Assembly (NCBI GenBank): GCA_014529385.2
Contig: CM043955.1
Location: forward strand, 139,799,108 to 139,863,107
Length of the DNA stretch: 64,000 nucleotides
DNA from: Adiantum capillus-veneris
Taxonomy: Eukaryota > Streptophyta > Polypodiopsida > Polypodiales > Pteridaceae
Reading direction: 5' to 3'
The position numbers and the translations under genes were made by a program. A model generated the notes under the pieces. The model made no database searches. It was not told where the DNA came from and saw nothing but the letters and a program-made list of their open reading frames with translations. Within the stretch, counting starts at the first letter, position 1. Every line of letters begins with the position of its first letter. Shown here in pieces: positions 35,601 to 46,194 of the stretch.

Positions 35601-35799
35601 AGGTGTGTCCTGTGTACCGATCAGTTAAAGCTTCGACTTGTAGGTCATACTCCCAATTTTCGTTTAGGAATATCCCATCTAGGCCTGGCGTGCTGGAGGT
35701 TTCCCTTGAAGTGGAAGCATTATTGCTCCCCATAGCTTGCCCCTCCGTGACTGCTACCTTGGGAGCAATCGGTTGCTCGGCTGGCATGATTGTTGTCAT
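32563..35799 (-). CDS. Gag of element 2 with four zinc knuckles
   Basis: 1078 codons, the longest frame in the window. Residues 1-340 are Pro/Ser/Thr-rich. About 345-445 is the gag capsid-type domain (QKFSGDGDARKHMEVFEH, GKAGDWYRTL). Then come four Cys-Cys-His-Cys knuckles: 34428-34390 (C-x2-C-x3-H-x4-C), 34359-34315 (C-x2-C-x5-H-x4-C), 33897-33859 and 33783-33745 (both C-x2-C-x3-H-x4-C). Three have one residue fewer between the second Cys and the His than the retroviral C-x2-C-x4-H-x4-C. A Lys/Glu-rich linker (ARKKKARRKKS) leads into the protease. The frame continues upstream through an in-frame TGA at 35819-35821, so gag was originally longer. Confidence 0.85.
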   Translation of the reverse strand: MTTIMPAEQPIAPKVAVTEGQAMGSNNASTSRETSSTPGLDGIFLNENWEYDLQVEALTDRYTGHTYHVGWLDVLQSTSGATSIDEQQQKVCDVLHRIVELERQNTGINMPSTGLMRFLDTGKANQPTLSQMETPSVSPIDPPYVVSPGASVQSEPTNGSFTFPDLAHLSLNDTTATMHIQMVSMTRSTPWSSFVNTAPMPSSTVPPTIPTCMYQSSAPVVPQPHVAPTPPIIPRAYNPQWNYPSSYTSGAMPFNSNMPYQAPPMPRATPVNFGPPSGTPPYEIWDPRAVRMLRPRPTPISHVVPGAHTPIIPAQIGDLAAFAQTIGRSIAENMRSAPDREPRSKAVQVAKLTQKFSGDGDARKHMEVFEHVCDSLEEHNELHKFKALSLTLSGKAGDWYRTLRVEEKTIYSTLRRLFLKEYIREEVLWGVASQLQKAQRDRAPQNTHMYPRREQQWCSICLGPHTTSECPTFRVKFNGTCNVCGRYIGHQAKDCLMPKRIMENRPPIAWADSPRVPALMPTPPMEQQLPLQHMVPRTQNVVQTTPLPPPVLGPQPPHPRVTPMNQIGCESPSTYVDCEGDIDPSITYGVDMLDECPMYYMEDHWGQIKPVYQATALAARGQNINSFARRPPLQCYECGGPHRVAECPIRMQKNVALMQTSQGSALEMPILICNRCCIDHLIAQCPNNPNAPKITPLNLIEIVDGTPPTINIAPVNALTRSMLQKQNYILEERDAASIGRARKKKARRKKSLNASSSKPSSKTNIGTGEDPVYMNDPEDDSNSIETTETKTITTKEKASEEDHERELRQTPKEYSKLNHPVTNPQDKPRETKNEDCKRKIGTYPNPTVEIERVQQLRGLVEETQRTLEPEPKHIQMSDTVFPTQVQPHKNHRPLAIPSIIREESEGRTSESGHTPFLLERMFGEGMPDPLEEVEIPSSPFSCQGPTSHKMPLNVAKLMDFMYSEVRTTIMSKLYKDPELVSPLRAFLNGELQAGLPQFAHMNKPDSVMNDEEHLAPPSDLAGHESVIEVPVNKLGQYFEGDESNATLPITTKGLTVKGVLDGGARVSMVTKSCWESMG

Positions 35800-35820
35800 A
35801 GGAGCCTTTGCTTTCAGGGC

Positions 35821-36156
35821 TCAACTTTGTTCTAGCCTTCGTAGGTTCTCAATTTCCCTCTCCCTTGTTGCTTGCATATAGCGTTCGATCTCTTGTACTT
35901 CGGCAAGACTCCTACCATCGGGTAGTAAAACCTCAGAGGGAGATAGTCCTAAAGGATCAGGAGGTGCAGTGCATGGAACATTCACATGCACACTCTCAAG
36001 AAGCATAGGGTCCATTTTAGGCATGAATGACGAATTTACTTCCCCACTCCCTTCATTTATTTCATTAACCGCATGTTCGGAGCGAGTAGCTCTACTAAGG
36101 GTCTCTTTTAAGCGGCTAAACACGCTGGACCCGGGCCGTGGGCCCATGGCATGCAT
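35821..36156 (-). CDS. N-terminal part of element 2 gag, separated by an in-frame TGA
   Basis: 111 codons in exactly the frame of the long gag ORF; seven codons of open frame lie between its TGA stop and the next methionine. It ends in a helical QEIERYMQATREREIENLRRL segment. The TGA could be a CGA-to-TGA mutation or, less likely, a read-through site. It starts MHAMGPRPG about 1.2 kb inside the primer-binding site. Confidence 0.65.
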   Translation of the reverse strand: MHAMGPRPGSSVFSRLKETLSRATRSEHAVNEINEGSGEVNSSFMPKMDPMLLESVHVNVPCTAPPDPLGLSPSEVLLPDGRSLAEVQEIERYMQATREREIENLRRLEQS

Positions 36157-37349
36157 GTCTTGACTTGAACTATTAGGGTTTGGTGTAGGATACCCCCCAT
36201 GACTTCGTAGTCAGAGGAAGAATCACTAGATGCGATATGAGGATCTTGGGTCGCGCTACCTTGAGTCCCGGCCGAAGGTCCAGAACCTAAGGTGGAGGAA
36301 TAATGGGTGCCCGCTTAAATGGAGGCACTACCAATATGCTCGTGCTCTAACACTCGTCCAGAGCGTAGGTTCATATGACTTGGATCCCCTAGAAGTGTCA
36401 ATGAGGGCCCGTGAAGGCTGCTCGCCTAGTAATTTTGGGTGTTTTGCAACCCAAGTCTTTTCTTATTTATTTATTTTTTGATTTTTTGGTCCTTTTTTTC
36501 TGACCTTGCTATAGAATAGAATGTATGATAGCTCAAAACGAGCGTCTCGGTCAGAGGGACATGCCGTGCTTTACAGCCCTCCATTTGGTCACTTTATGCC
36601 CTCGGAATCCCTAAAACCGTCAATTTCTAGTAGGGAACTAGGCCCAAATTAGAAAGTCTAAGGGTGCAAGTGGGAAGAGAAGGGAGGAGAGTGGAGGACT
36701 TGCCCCACATGCTCTCATTCCCTCGTGAGGGGGTAGGGTATATATATAAGAGTGAGTCTAGTATATATCATAAGACTGAGGCCTGGGCCTGGGCCTGGGC
36801 TTGGGCTTGGGCTTGGGAAAATGATCCCGATCCCGATCCCAATCAAAATTTTAGTGTAGCCCCCCAGTCACTCACGCGGTGTAGGTGACCCTTTCTTGGC
36901 CACACACACTCTCACCTACCAGTCAACAGCTCACAGACACCTCACTACCTTATCTACTTACTAACAGTGCTGCTAACCACTGACTAGTCTGTTAACTGCT
37001 TACTGACAGTGAGCTAACTGTCCACCTACTTCCTCTCTCACTACCTTACTGTGCAAAGACTGTGTGCAGCCAAACCTTGACAGAAGACTGTGTACAGACT
37101 GTGTGCAAATAGAAATTGCTAAGTGCCTTCCTACTTATTCATTCACTGCAAACAAGCTAACGACTACTAATTGTGCAAAGACTGTGTGCAAACAGAAAAC
37201 ACAACATTATGCAGAAATCACAGAACTTGCAGACAACACAGAAATTAACAACTTACAGAAAAACAACTCATTCCTCTTCCTCTTCTTTCCTACTACAAAC
37301 AACTCATAGGAGAAGCACAAAGTGCCTCTTGGGCTTAGTGCAGGGCGAT
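36157..37349 (-). other. Leader of element 2
   Basis: About 1.2 kb without a convincing ORF. It has a hexamer run (GCCTGG/GCTTGG, six units) at 36781-36817, followed by a GATCCC repeat. Repeated CTAACT/CACTGA words occur around 36930-37030. Confidence 0.6.
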
Positions 37350-37367
37350 TCCCCGGCAACGGCGCCA
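37350..37367 (-). other. Primer-binding site of element 2
   Basis: The minus strand reads TGGCGCCGTTGCCGGGGA four bases inside the LTR end. This is the motif seen next to the 5' LTR of many plant gypsy (Athila/Tat-like) elements. Confidence 0.75.
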
Positions 37368-37371
37368 AAAA

Positions 37372-37544
37372 TGGGCGCTCCTTGCCGCACTGTCAAAGCA
37401 AGGGACTTGCCGATACACCGTGTGCGAGCCACAAATGGCTCCAAGCACACAACAAGACTAATCTAGCAAGCTCAAGAGAGCAAAGGGTGTGTCACTCACC
37501 GCTCTGCACTCGCCTTCGTGGTGGATTCCTTGCCGCGATGAAGA
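37372..37544 (-). repeat. Truncated 5' LTR of element 2
   Basis: Only the last 173 bp of the LTR remain (six mismatches to 25517-25690 by eye). Similarity stops after GATGAAGAA, where a repeat-arm copy begins. Confidence 0.8.
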
Positions 37545-37765
<221 letters not shown>

Positions 37766-38215
37766 GTACATGAAACGTCACAGACTGAAAGTGCAAAGTA
37801 TACAATGTACATCATACAGAGGTGCCATACAAAAGTATGGTGGAGAGCTGGCACTATGGTCTCTCCAAAAAATTATAAGAAACAGAAGCCGTGCCCTGCC
37901 CCGTAGAGTTTATGTGTTGCGCCAAGCAAACGCATGAGCATGGGAAATTGGATGCAGATAACGGACCTTACAATGTTGTCGAGTTGGAGTTGCGCTTGTG
38001 TAATTGAAACGCGTAGTGTTGTGAATATATGTCCTCCCTGTCATACACAAAACACGCAGATGTAACTTTATGTTCTATGTCCTCTAATCAATATTACCTT
38101 CTGTGTGCGTGTGTGTGTGTGTTGTGTAAGCTGCTTCGGTCATCAATCATGTCTTCTTGCCTCCTTGCTAGCTAACCTGAGTTATGTATTGTGCTTCCTA
38201 GCTACACATGATAAT
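37766..38215. other. No gene seen
   Basis: Short frames only, with a short (GT)n near 38108-38121. Confidence 0.5.
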
Positions 38216-38372
38216 GGGCATCTTGAGGTTGGCATCCCCAAAGCGGAAGGCACTAAATTCAGTCCGATCATCAATAATCCAAACACGCATCCGGTGAACT
38301 ACTATTACATAACGCTCACAGGCATTAGTACGGGTGGCGTTCCACTCAATATCATTCAGCAATGCCTTTCCC
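38216..38372 (+). pseudogene. Exon-like fragment of a plant A1 aspartyl protease (nepenthesin-like)
   Basis: The plus frame encodes PKAEGTKFSPIINNP followed by YYYITLTGISTGGVPLNI. This is the conserved block between the two catalytic aspartates of plant A1 proteases (usual wording TPLxxNP...FYYVxLxGISVGG). Neither catalytic Asp region is found nearby on this strand. It is either one exon of a long-intron gene or a stray fragment. Confidence 0.6.
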
Positions 38373-38493
38373 TCAACATTGAGTTGTCTGCCACTAATCC
38401 CCTCACACTCTCTGCTAAAAGTGCAAGCAACTAACCATCATAAGCTTGAGGATAACCATCATAATCTTTTGTGTGATTGATCCTGCTAAGCTT

Positions 38494-39139
38494 TTATGCC
38501 CTCATGTCGACTTTGACATTTACTCTTTCCATTTCTTTGGCCTTTGTCCTCTGCATCGCCAACAGCTTGAAAATAGCATCAACAGAAAAATGTGATGAAC
38601 GGGTCTGTGAAGGCAATGAGTTTTGGTGATTCGACTCCAAATTAGGCCAATTGATCATTGATTGAAATCTGATATCTTTTGTCTCAGTAGCACTAGAACA
38701 GACCTTTGCCATGGATTGATCGCACAAAATATTTGATCTTTTAGAGTGCTCATCATGTCGGCAAGCATCCAAAGTACCCTCCATCTTGATGATCTGCGAA
38801 ATATAACTAGGTTTTGAAAGGTCTCCGGTACTCTTTCCAATTTTGCCCGGCTTGCTGCTGCACGGCAAACATTGTGGAAAACAATTCGTGTGAATCTTGA
38901 GAATTAGACATGTGGACCTGCTACAATATATCGTTTCCATGAACATTGAAGGATGACTGAGGGCATAGGGTTGTTGAATCTGCATGAGCTATACTTGGAG
39001 CGGCATACTGCTGGCCATAACTAGTTGCACTTGCAGAAACGAGTTGAGTATGGTAGTTGAAGCTGGACATACAGTTCAGCTGGCCATTGGGTCTTGTTGC
39101 ACACAAAGCTGTTATGATCGCTACGCAGGGAAGGCGCAT
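38494..39139 (-). other. Hypothetical coding segment, unrecognised
   Basis: Two overlapping minus-strand frames (39139-38921 and 38985-38494) together give about 215 residues rich in Ser, Gln and Asn with no domain I know. Upstream residues read NYHTQLVSASATSYGQQY; the rest includes a Lys/Ser-rich centre. They could be exons of a diverged gene or non-coding. Confidence 0.25.
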
Positions 39140-40704
39140 GTAGGCTTATAGTTAGGTATTCAGGCTTCACTGCAAAAGAAGGCCGATTCCAATATGCCTA
39201 CACTCGGGGTAACCTACGTACATGAGAGCAATTGCTTTTTTATTTTATTCACTTGGTAGCTTTTCGAGTGGAGTCTTTTTTATTTAGATCTTTTCATGGC
39301 AGCGATGCTTTTTTTATTAAAAAAATTTAATGCCACGTGGTGGCTTCTGGGTTCAGATACTCGAAAAAGAGCCTTTGGCTCACCAAGTAAAAAGTGCGAG
39401 ATTCTAAGCTTCTACTTAGGAATTGGTGTTTATGTTTCCTCGGTTTACTGCTCTTTTAGGAGAACATGGACATGAAAGAGAATAGATCCATCAGTCGTAT
39501 CTTTTCATATGAAATTTGAGGAGTATTCTATCTCTTACAACACATGGGAAGTAGATGATGGCTACCCAAGCTTCAAGGAGTCAAGCAATCATGGGGAAAT
39601 AAGTACACGCCATATGGAGGATTGCATAGGCTTTACATATGTTCTCTTTGCTTGATCCATACAACTATATTTCTTGTATGTTCTACTCTTTCAACATCAA
39701 AACTCATGCAATGATGAATCTTGTCATACAAAAAGATAACCCGATGACATTGGACGAGTTAAAGGAATGTGATCTTCGGGGTTTGCGTGGTTCAAAGAGA
39801 TGGAGAAGGATGACAGATTCTCTCTGTTTGAAGAGGGGGGCAAATGGAAGAGACTACTTATGCTTGAGGTCCATGCCATCACCAAGGATAGCGTTCATAG
39901 AAGAATTAAGCAAGGATGGCCCACCTAGATGTTGCCGAGTCTCTTTTAGATCTCAGAAAGACATGGCCCATGGATATTAAATAGTATGGCATACCTTTGG
40001 CTCAAGTGAAGAATTTACTATCATCATATGTCTGTTCAAGTACAAGAAATTCCATGTCACAATCCCAATTTCCAACAAACAAAGGGAGGTCTCATCTTAT
40101 ACCATATAGGAAGAGGCTAGACATTTCTACTCTAAACGTATGCCTTAACCAAATTATGATTGAGCATAAGGTGAGACTTGTCAAGGGTACCAATAAGACA
40201 GAACCATAGTCAATTATGCATGCCATAGGGGAAGAGAACTACACAGAAGAGGAACCACAAAGAGGAAGACGAGGTCAAAGAGATGAAGTTGCCCATTTCA
40301 AGTGCGAGTCCATTGTGATTATGAGATCACCTTTGCTAATGCATCATTGTTTCCTCATTGTGAAGGCCACATTCTTGGCTCACGTCGAGATTTGAATTAT
40401 ATGTTGATTCACCCTAATGTGATTGAATATTTCACCAAAATAAATAAACTGATGTGGGAATCTCACAACATGTTGCAAGAATGTCACTATAAAAGGAGAA
40501 TGTGAGATATGCTCTCCTATTGATCGAGTAATTTATAGGTTCTTTATGATACCAAGGGAGGATGCAATGCTTTCATATAGAACCCGCAAGCAAGGTAAAC
40601 TCCATGTTTCTCAATGATATGCCCTTTCCTACACTTCCACACTTAATAATTCTAGCATTGTGAGAATGTAGGGAAGATCACAAAAGACAATTGGACCGCA
40701 ATGT
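39140..40704. other. Unassigned stretch with open plus-strand frames
   Basis: Frames at 39639-39980, 39997-40209 and 40302-40505 look mildly protein-like (a KECDLRGLRGSKRWRR block, and HCDYEITFANASLFPHCEGH), but I recognise nothing. Possibly decayed retroelement sequence left of element 3. Confidence 0.3.
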
Positions 40705-41638
40705 TGTTAGAAGTTGGACACACCCCACGGCAACTAACTACTCGAAAGATTATTATTTTTGTAATTATTCATTCATTGAGGAAAACCTGATTTTTCACCT
40801 TGTAAATATTGGGACTTACATAAGTTTCCAGATTGTATCCCAGTTTTGATAGTTAGATTGAGTAGATGGTTGATTTTGGAATTTTAGGGTTTGAGAATTG
40901 TAAGGTATATATACCACTTTTTGACCTTAATGAAAAACCTTTTGTCATTTTTAAAAAGAAGTTTTGAAGTCTGTGAGTGAGCGTACTGTGTACGAGAGAG
41001 AGTGTGAGCTTCATCTTGACGCTACGTGTGCACCGGTGGTCGGAATCGAGCGCGGAGAAGTGCAACGGGTTGCCCCTGACGAGAGCTACGCGCCGATACC
41101 TACATTGCACGCGTACGGTCCGGTTTTGCGAGCTCCTTCTACGAGCTTCATTTGGTGTTTGGGTGAGCATACGTTGTCCGATTTTGCATTGCAGCATATC
41201 CACGCGTTCACATTGAGTAGAGCTACACATTAGGCACTTTAGATTTTGAAAATGAAGACCTGCAGATTTCGGCCAGACATCCTACGTGATTTTGCACCGG
41301 ATGTTTTGGGTTGGGGTTTTGGTTCATAGACCTTAGGGAGAGCGACCTATTGGTGTTAGTAGGGTCTCCTTCAAGTTCTATGGTATTTTGAGATTGTTTG
41401 ATGGGTGTTCGGCTCTAGAAAGCATTGTAGGAAGTTTCCTCTTATGCACTCTTGAAGGCTGTGACTTAGACAATTGGTAGAGACCTCTCTAGGAATTAGT
41501 TAGGAGTCGTTCGAGTGTAGGTTGACACCTTATGCTTGCTTCCACGTGCCTACGGGGTTGAGCTTCGTCCTTAGCTGACATTATATGTTAGGTGAGTTCT
41601 CGTTGTGCTGACGTCCGTCGCGGCGTATCCGTCAAACA
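40705..41638 (+). repeat. Probable 5' LTR of element 3
   Basis: From TGTTAGAAG to GTCAAACA, placed because the primer-binding site follows immediately. It has a GGTATATATACC promoter-like element near 40904. The left end is uncertain, since no second copy was found to align. It holds one half-site of the palindrome at 41275-41288. Confidence 0.5.
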
Positions 41639-41639
41639 T

Positions 41640-41657
41640 TGGCGCTGTTGCAAAGGA
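41640..41657 (+). other. Primer-binding site of element 3
   Basis: TGGCGCTGTTGCAAAGGA, a diverged form of the TGGCGCCGTTGCCGGGGA site of element 2, one base after the LTR end. Confidence 0.6.
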
Positions 41658-42191
41658 AGAAAACCTTAGGTAGGTGACCGAGACTAATCCTTGAGGATTG
41701 GGAATTTTGGCTTGCCAAGAGTCTCGTTTTACATTTAGATAGGATCAGAGGGTGGAGGACTCTCTAGGTCTTAGAGGGAGTTTAGGAAGCGTGTGTCTGG
41801 CCTAGATCCTTCGACTTAGGTAGATTAGGTAGACCAAGATAGTTTTAGGTAGTAGTTGAGTCCTTGAGTAGGAGTTGGAGTGGTAGAAGCGGTGAGAGGA
41901 GAGCTTGAGAGTCCGGAGAGGCCAGAAAGCAATCAAAACACCATTATCACCATTTCACATGATGAGTAGGAGTAGAGTAAGTAGGACATCATGATTCAGG
42001 ATCTAGAGCATTTCATGTATGTATACTTGCTTGGTAAAGTCATCACAAGTTTGCAAAAGGACGCAAAAAAAAAAACGCAAAAGTGTGTTTGAAAGCCTAA
42101 GAGAAATCCAAAAGTTACTGTGAGTGTTTCTGATAGAGCTACAAAGCATCAGGACCATTTTTGTCAGAAAAAAAATTAATTTTAAGTCAGG

Positions 42192-42215
42192 AGACATCCT
42201 ACGCGTAGGATGTCT
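42192..42215. repeat. Palindrome copy 1, 24 bp perfect
   Basis: Core ACATCCTACGCGTAGGATGT flanked by AG and CT, which extends the perfect dyad to 24 bp. Confidence 0.95.
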
Positions 42216-42635
42216 ACATTCTAATCTGGTGGGAATTTTAGGATTTTGAGTTAACCAGTGTGTTCAGAAGGTGGGGTTTACCTTAATTTCAATTGGAAAG
42301 TGGAAATTTGACCATATCTTGACAGGTTAAGGGCAGATAGACTGAAATTGCCAGACATCCTACCCAAATTGTGCCAAAACATTATTTTGAGACAAAACCA
42401 TAAGATGGTTGCATGAGCATGTTTTGCATGATATATTGAGTGACTGAGAGGAGTTTCACCTCAATTGGGTGAGAAAATTGGGTTCATAGCATACTTTAGC
42501 ACTTTTGACTGAAAAAGGCAAGAACAGCTAAAATTTGGGACTTTTGAAATCCAAACCAAAATCTAAACATACCACTGGGTTATTGACATCAAGGGGAAAC
42601 TGTGGGACAAGTCTGGGGTCAAACAGGCCAAAAGA

Positions 42636-42655
42636 ACATCCTACGCGTAGGATGT
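42636..42655. repeat. Palindrome copy 2, 20 bp perfect
   Basis: Exact 20-bp core, in the leader of element 3. Confidence 0.95.
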
Positions 42656-42760
42656 CTTCTGTGTGATTTTGGACTCCAAACCAAATTTTGAGTATACCAA
42701 AGTGATCAGCAACTCAAGGGGAGCCTGTGCTTTGAGTTTTAAGCCATTCTGATGAAAAAA

Positions 42761-42780
42761 ACATCCTACGCGTAGGATGT
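42761..42780. repeat. Palindrome copy 3, 20 bp perfect
   Basis: Exact core, preceded by CATTCTGATGAAAAAA. Copy 7 at 62340 has nearly the same preceding sequence. Confidence 0.95.
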
Positions 42781-43033
42781 CTAAAGCTAGAAATTGAAGC
42801 CAAACTTTGACAGTGAGCATAGCAAGGTGTTCTAAAGCCTAAGGCAAGTCTCCTAGTCAATTTTGGTCCAAATTGGAGTTGATTAGACTGATCAATATTA
42901 GCAATAGGCTGTCGAGACAGATTTCTGACTCATTGACCAGCTAATAGGTGTCCAAATCAAAAGTAAAAACAGTTGTGGTCTCAGTACATCAAGGGGAAAC
43001 CATAGTGCAAAAATCCAGGCAAAACAAAGCAGG

Positions 43034-43057
43034 AGATATCCTATGCGTAGGATGTCT
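43034..43057. repeat. Palindrome copy 4, imperfect
   Basis: Same 24-bp site with two changes in the left half (ATATCCTATG); right half intact. Confidence 0.9.
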
Positions 43058-43478
43058 ATTGGGGCTTACTAAAGAGAAAATTTGACTGGGCTCAGACAAT
43101 GAGATTCCATTTGGCTTAAGGATTCCAGAACTTCTTTCAGAAGTGAATTTGGACCTTGTTTGCCCATTTGACGAAGCAAATACTGAATTCAGACTTCTTC
43201 ACGTAAATTGACCAACATCTGAGGGAAGTACAGTTTCAGATTAGCAGACCCAATCCAGAACATCAGCAGTGTATAAAATACAGTAGTGGTGGAGATTAAC
43301 TCTCCAGTTATACCAATCATTACTAAGATAACCTCTAGCACATAAATGCTTTGATTCGATTGCCGAAATTAAACGCTTGTGTACAGGTATATTCAGCAAC
43401 AAAGCAAGAAGTTGTGCAGAGACTGATCCTTTGTTAGGTGAGTGGTTGGAGTTGTGATAAATTGCATTGATAAGTTTG

Positions 43479-43727
43479 ATGAATTTAAGATCAGGAAGAT
43501 ACATTGTTAGAGACCAGAAGGTGGCAGGTGACCAAGGTAGCTTAGTGTCCACTGAAGAGAGTGTAACTCAGGCAAGGCTAGATCCACTAGCACTGATTAT
43601 TGAGGAAGGTAGTGATACTGACACTTCGTCAGACAAATCTTTTTTCATGATGGGTAGTCAACAGCTGGGAGGTTTCACCTATGATGACGGACCGAGGAGG
43701 AAGCACCTCCCAAAATCCTTTGAATGA
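43479..43727 (+). CDS. Start of element 3 gag
   Basis: ATG at 43479 gives MNLRSGRYI, a common start for plant gypsy Gag. 82 codons to a TGA at 43725 that would be CGA in an open frame. Ser/Thr/Asp-rich. A frame change before 43840 separates it from the main gag. Confidence 0.55.
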   Translation: MNLRSGRYIVRDQKVAGDQGSLVSTEESVTQARLDPLALIIEEGSDTDTSSDKSFFMMGSQQLGGFTYDDGPRRKHLPKSFE

Positions 43728-43839
43728 TTCCAAACTCACGGTGATTTTCTTAGAGGGAACAAACTCGAGGGGAGTCCTAGTCTATTCTGACTATTGAGGA
43801 CGCAAGTGCATTTGCATCGAAGAGAGGCCAGCTCAAAGA

Positions 43840-45066
43840 TTGGAGATAATCCGAGTCTATGATGATGGAGATAGATTCCGAGACGAAAAGGGGAACCACT
43901 ATCTAATAGTTAGTAACCCTGAAGATTACAACAGATATGGAGATAACGTGGCGAAAGGGAAAATGGTTTCAGAAGCTCAAGAACTGCCACCAAACATTGA
44001 TCGGCCCGGAGCTATTTTTATGTATGATAAGAAAACAATAAGGGTTCCAACTTATAACGAGAATGTGGGAATCTACAAGCATGAGAGTGAGGGCATAGTC
44101 GCTTACTTTCGCAGCAAAGAACCATACGAAAACGAATTAAGCAAAGACAAGGTTCTTTACTTATTCTCTTATGAAACCCCCATGGGGAAGGGTATAGTTT
44201 TTATTGATAGATACGGGCGAGAATACCAATGTATTCTCCCAGAGGAGGTAGAAAGGGCAACAGGTCCAGGAGCATCAAAATATGCCCCTGAAGAAGTGCC
44301 AAGAGCCACCTACACCCCAAGTAAGTCGACTAATCCCTTTTCTGATGAGTATGACTCTACCTCACATTCCACCCGGCCGCAAGTATTCAACAACCAAAAC
44401 CCACCAGTAAACCAACCATCATTGCAGGCATGGCTTCGACAGAGTGCAATAGCAGAACAAGACCGAAACCGAGATGGTTATCAGGCCGCACAAAGGCTAA
44501 GGGATTTGCAAGAACCACCACTCTATTTAAGGTATCAAGGAGAGAGTAAGCCAAAGACTCAAGGGTCAACAGAGCCTGGAGGACCACCCATAGAGCGAGT
44601 TCGAAGAGATAAACCATCTCCGGCGAGAACTGTTAGGAACTATGGCTTAGGAGCACCATTGGGAGAGGAACCAGCCTATTACAGAAGACCTGAGGAGGTA
44701 TATCGATTAGGACGGGGATATCCAATGATGAGGTTTGTAGACCATCAGAGAATTAGACCTTCTCAAGTGCAAAAATGGGTAAACAAGAAATACACAGGAA
44801 GCAGAGACCCAAGAGATCATGTAGCAGCCTTTGTGCGTGTAATTAGAGTCAAAGAGGTGTTAGATTTTCCTACCCAATTTGCAGGGTTTGGACTAACCCT
44901 AGAGGATGATGCTGCCACTTGGTTTGACTCTGTAGAGCGTAGAGACTTTGAGTTTATGGAGGAAGTGTTTGACGAGTTTATCGAGGAATTCTCACAAAGG
45001 GGGATAGCTCATAATACCATCTCACAAATCCATAAATTCAAACAGAAAGATGGGGAATCTGTATGA
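43840..45066 (+). CDS. Gag of element 3, capsid region
   Basis: 408 codons. About 1-140 is a compact region with a VRVYDDGDRF-like start that I do not recognise. About 150-290 is Pro/Arg-rich. About 305-405 is a gag capsid-type domain (KWVNKKYTGSRDPRDHVAAF, DDAATWFDSV, EEFSQRGI). It is closed by TGA at 45064, where the frame simply continues (KASLRLKRYV), so the stop is a point nonsense mutation. Confidence 0.75.
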   Translation: MEIIRVYDDGDRFRDEKGNHYLIVSNPEDYNRYGDNVAKGKMVSEAQELPPNIDRPGAIFMYDKKTIRVPTYNENVGIYKHESEGIVAYFRSKEPYENELSKDKVLYLFSYETPMGKGIVFIDRYGREYQCILPEEVERATGPGASKYAPEEVPRATYTPSKSTNPFSDEYDSTSHSTRPQVFNNQNPPVNQPSLQAWLRQSAIAEQDRNRDGYQAAQRLRDLQEPPLYLRYQGESKPKTQGSTEPGGPPIERVRRDKPSPARTVRNYGLGAPLGEEPAYYRRPEEVYRLGRGYPMMRFVDHQRIRPSQVQKWVNKKYTGSRDPRDHVAAFVRVIRVKEVLDFPTQFAGFGLTLEDDAATWFDSVERRDFEFMEEVFDEFIEEFSQRGIAHNTISQIHKFKQKDGESV

Positions 45067-46194
45067 AAGGCATCCCTAAGACTAAAAAGATATGTTAAGT
45101 TCTGTCCTGTTGAAGAACTGCCAACTCAGTCCAGACTCATGCTGATATTCATCCAAGGACTAAGGAATGCGGATCTCCACAAAGACTTACATATGAAGAG
45201 GAGCACGACGTTGAATGAGTTGACAAAGGAGGCTCTTTACCTTGTGGACAATTGTGCGGCCTACAAAGAGGGGGAGTTCAAGGACCTTGATGACGATTCG
45301 TCTTCACAACAAAGTGGAAGCAAGTCTTCTAAGACAACACCAAAAGGATAAGTAGCTGTAAACCAAGAGCATCTTGTAGATGAAGTGCTAAAAAAGATTA
45401 ACTTGTACGCCAAACCCCAGGCTAAATAGCCCAAGTGGTGTGCTATCGAACAAAAATGAACAAACCATGGGACCGAGGAATGTTATTATAACAAGGGGTA
45501 TATGAGAGAGAGACCTTACGCCCCCCAAGCTCCGGTAGCTTCTCCTCAAGCTCCACCGATGCCTAGATATCAAGCAGACAACCTACCAGGACCTGTAGGT
45601 GTAGAAAGACCACAACCAGTGTTGGGGCAACAACCACCCCTACCAGGATTACGACCAGTTGGTATAAGATACACACCAACCGCAACTGAATCAGAGGATA
45701 AGGCTTTGGTGCCTATGCATGCATATTATGAAGATCCCAATGGATATGCGGCAAACTCTGTCTATTATCCACCGGAAGAACCCTCAACATCAGAACCATG
45801 GAGCATGATAGGAAGTACAGGACCACCAACAACTGCACAGGCAGAAGGAGAAGGGAGATATAGCTTAGATGAATGAACACTGATGTTCATAGCCAATGGG
45901 GGCATGGGCGGACAGAGACATGCTTACCAACAAAGAGGGGCACAAGGAGCACCTCAACAGCCCAAGGGACCCTGCTACAAGTGTGGCGGAGACCATTGGC
46001 TACAAGACTGTCCTCATGATGAAATCATTAGAGTCAACACATATTGCACTGAGTGTGGAGTTACTCATTTGATTCCCGATTGCCCTAAAAACCCAAGCAA
46101 AGGAGCAAAAACTACCTTGAACATGCTAGAAACAGTACCTTGCAGTGGAGGATCGAAAACTGAAACAATCAGACCTATTCAGGCAGTAACATGA
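45067..46194 (+). pseudogene. Gag C-terminal part of element 3 with two zinc knuckles
   Basis: Same frame as the capsid region. It is interrupted by TAA (45349), TAG (45427), TGA (about 45457), TGA (45874) and TGA (46192). After a Pro/Gln-rich stretch come CYKCGGDHWLQDC (near 45975) and CTECGVTHLIPDC (near 46045), both C-x2-C-x3-H-x4-C, as in element 2. RNA-binding nucleocapsid function is inferred. Confidence 0.7.

Larger units (their letters stand above)
25517..37544 (-). mobile_element. Ty3/gypsy element 2, minus strand, 12 kb
   Basis: Order on the minus strand: truncated 5' LTR (37544-37372), primer-binding site, leader, gag, protease, RT, RNase H, integrase, second protease with Trp-Pro-Lys tail, extra ORF, polypurine tract, 3' LTR (26124-25517). 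The shared 173 bp of the two LTRs differ at about six positions, so this copy is younger than element 1. Breaks are two in-frame TGA codons in gag/protease, a deletion at the start of RT, and a one-base frameshift at the end of integrase. Confidence 0.85.
41658..43478 (+). other. Leader of element 3 built of diverged modules with palindromes
   Basis: 1.8 kb without a long ORF. From about 42190 it consists of weakly similar modules that carry CAAACCAAA and ATCAAGGGGAAAC-type blocks and mostly end in the palindrome. The palindromes are much better kept than the sequence around them. One half-site lies at 42353-42363. Confidence 0.6.

Noticed and set aside
36664-36888. Protein with an Ala-Trp repeat
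   Set aside because: Translation of the GCCTGG/GCTTGG hexamer run in the element 2 leader.
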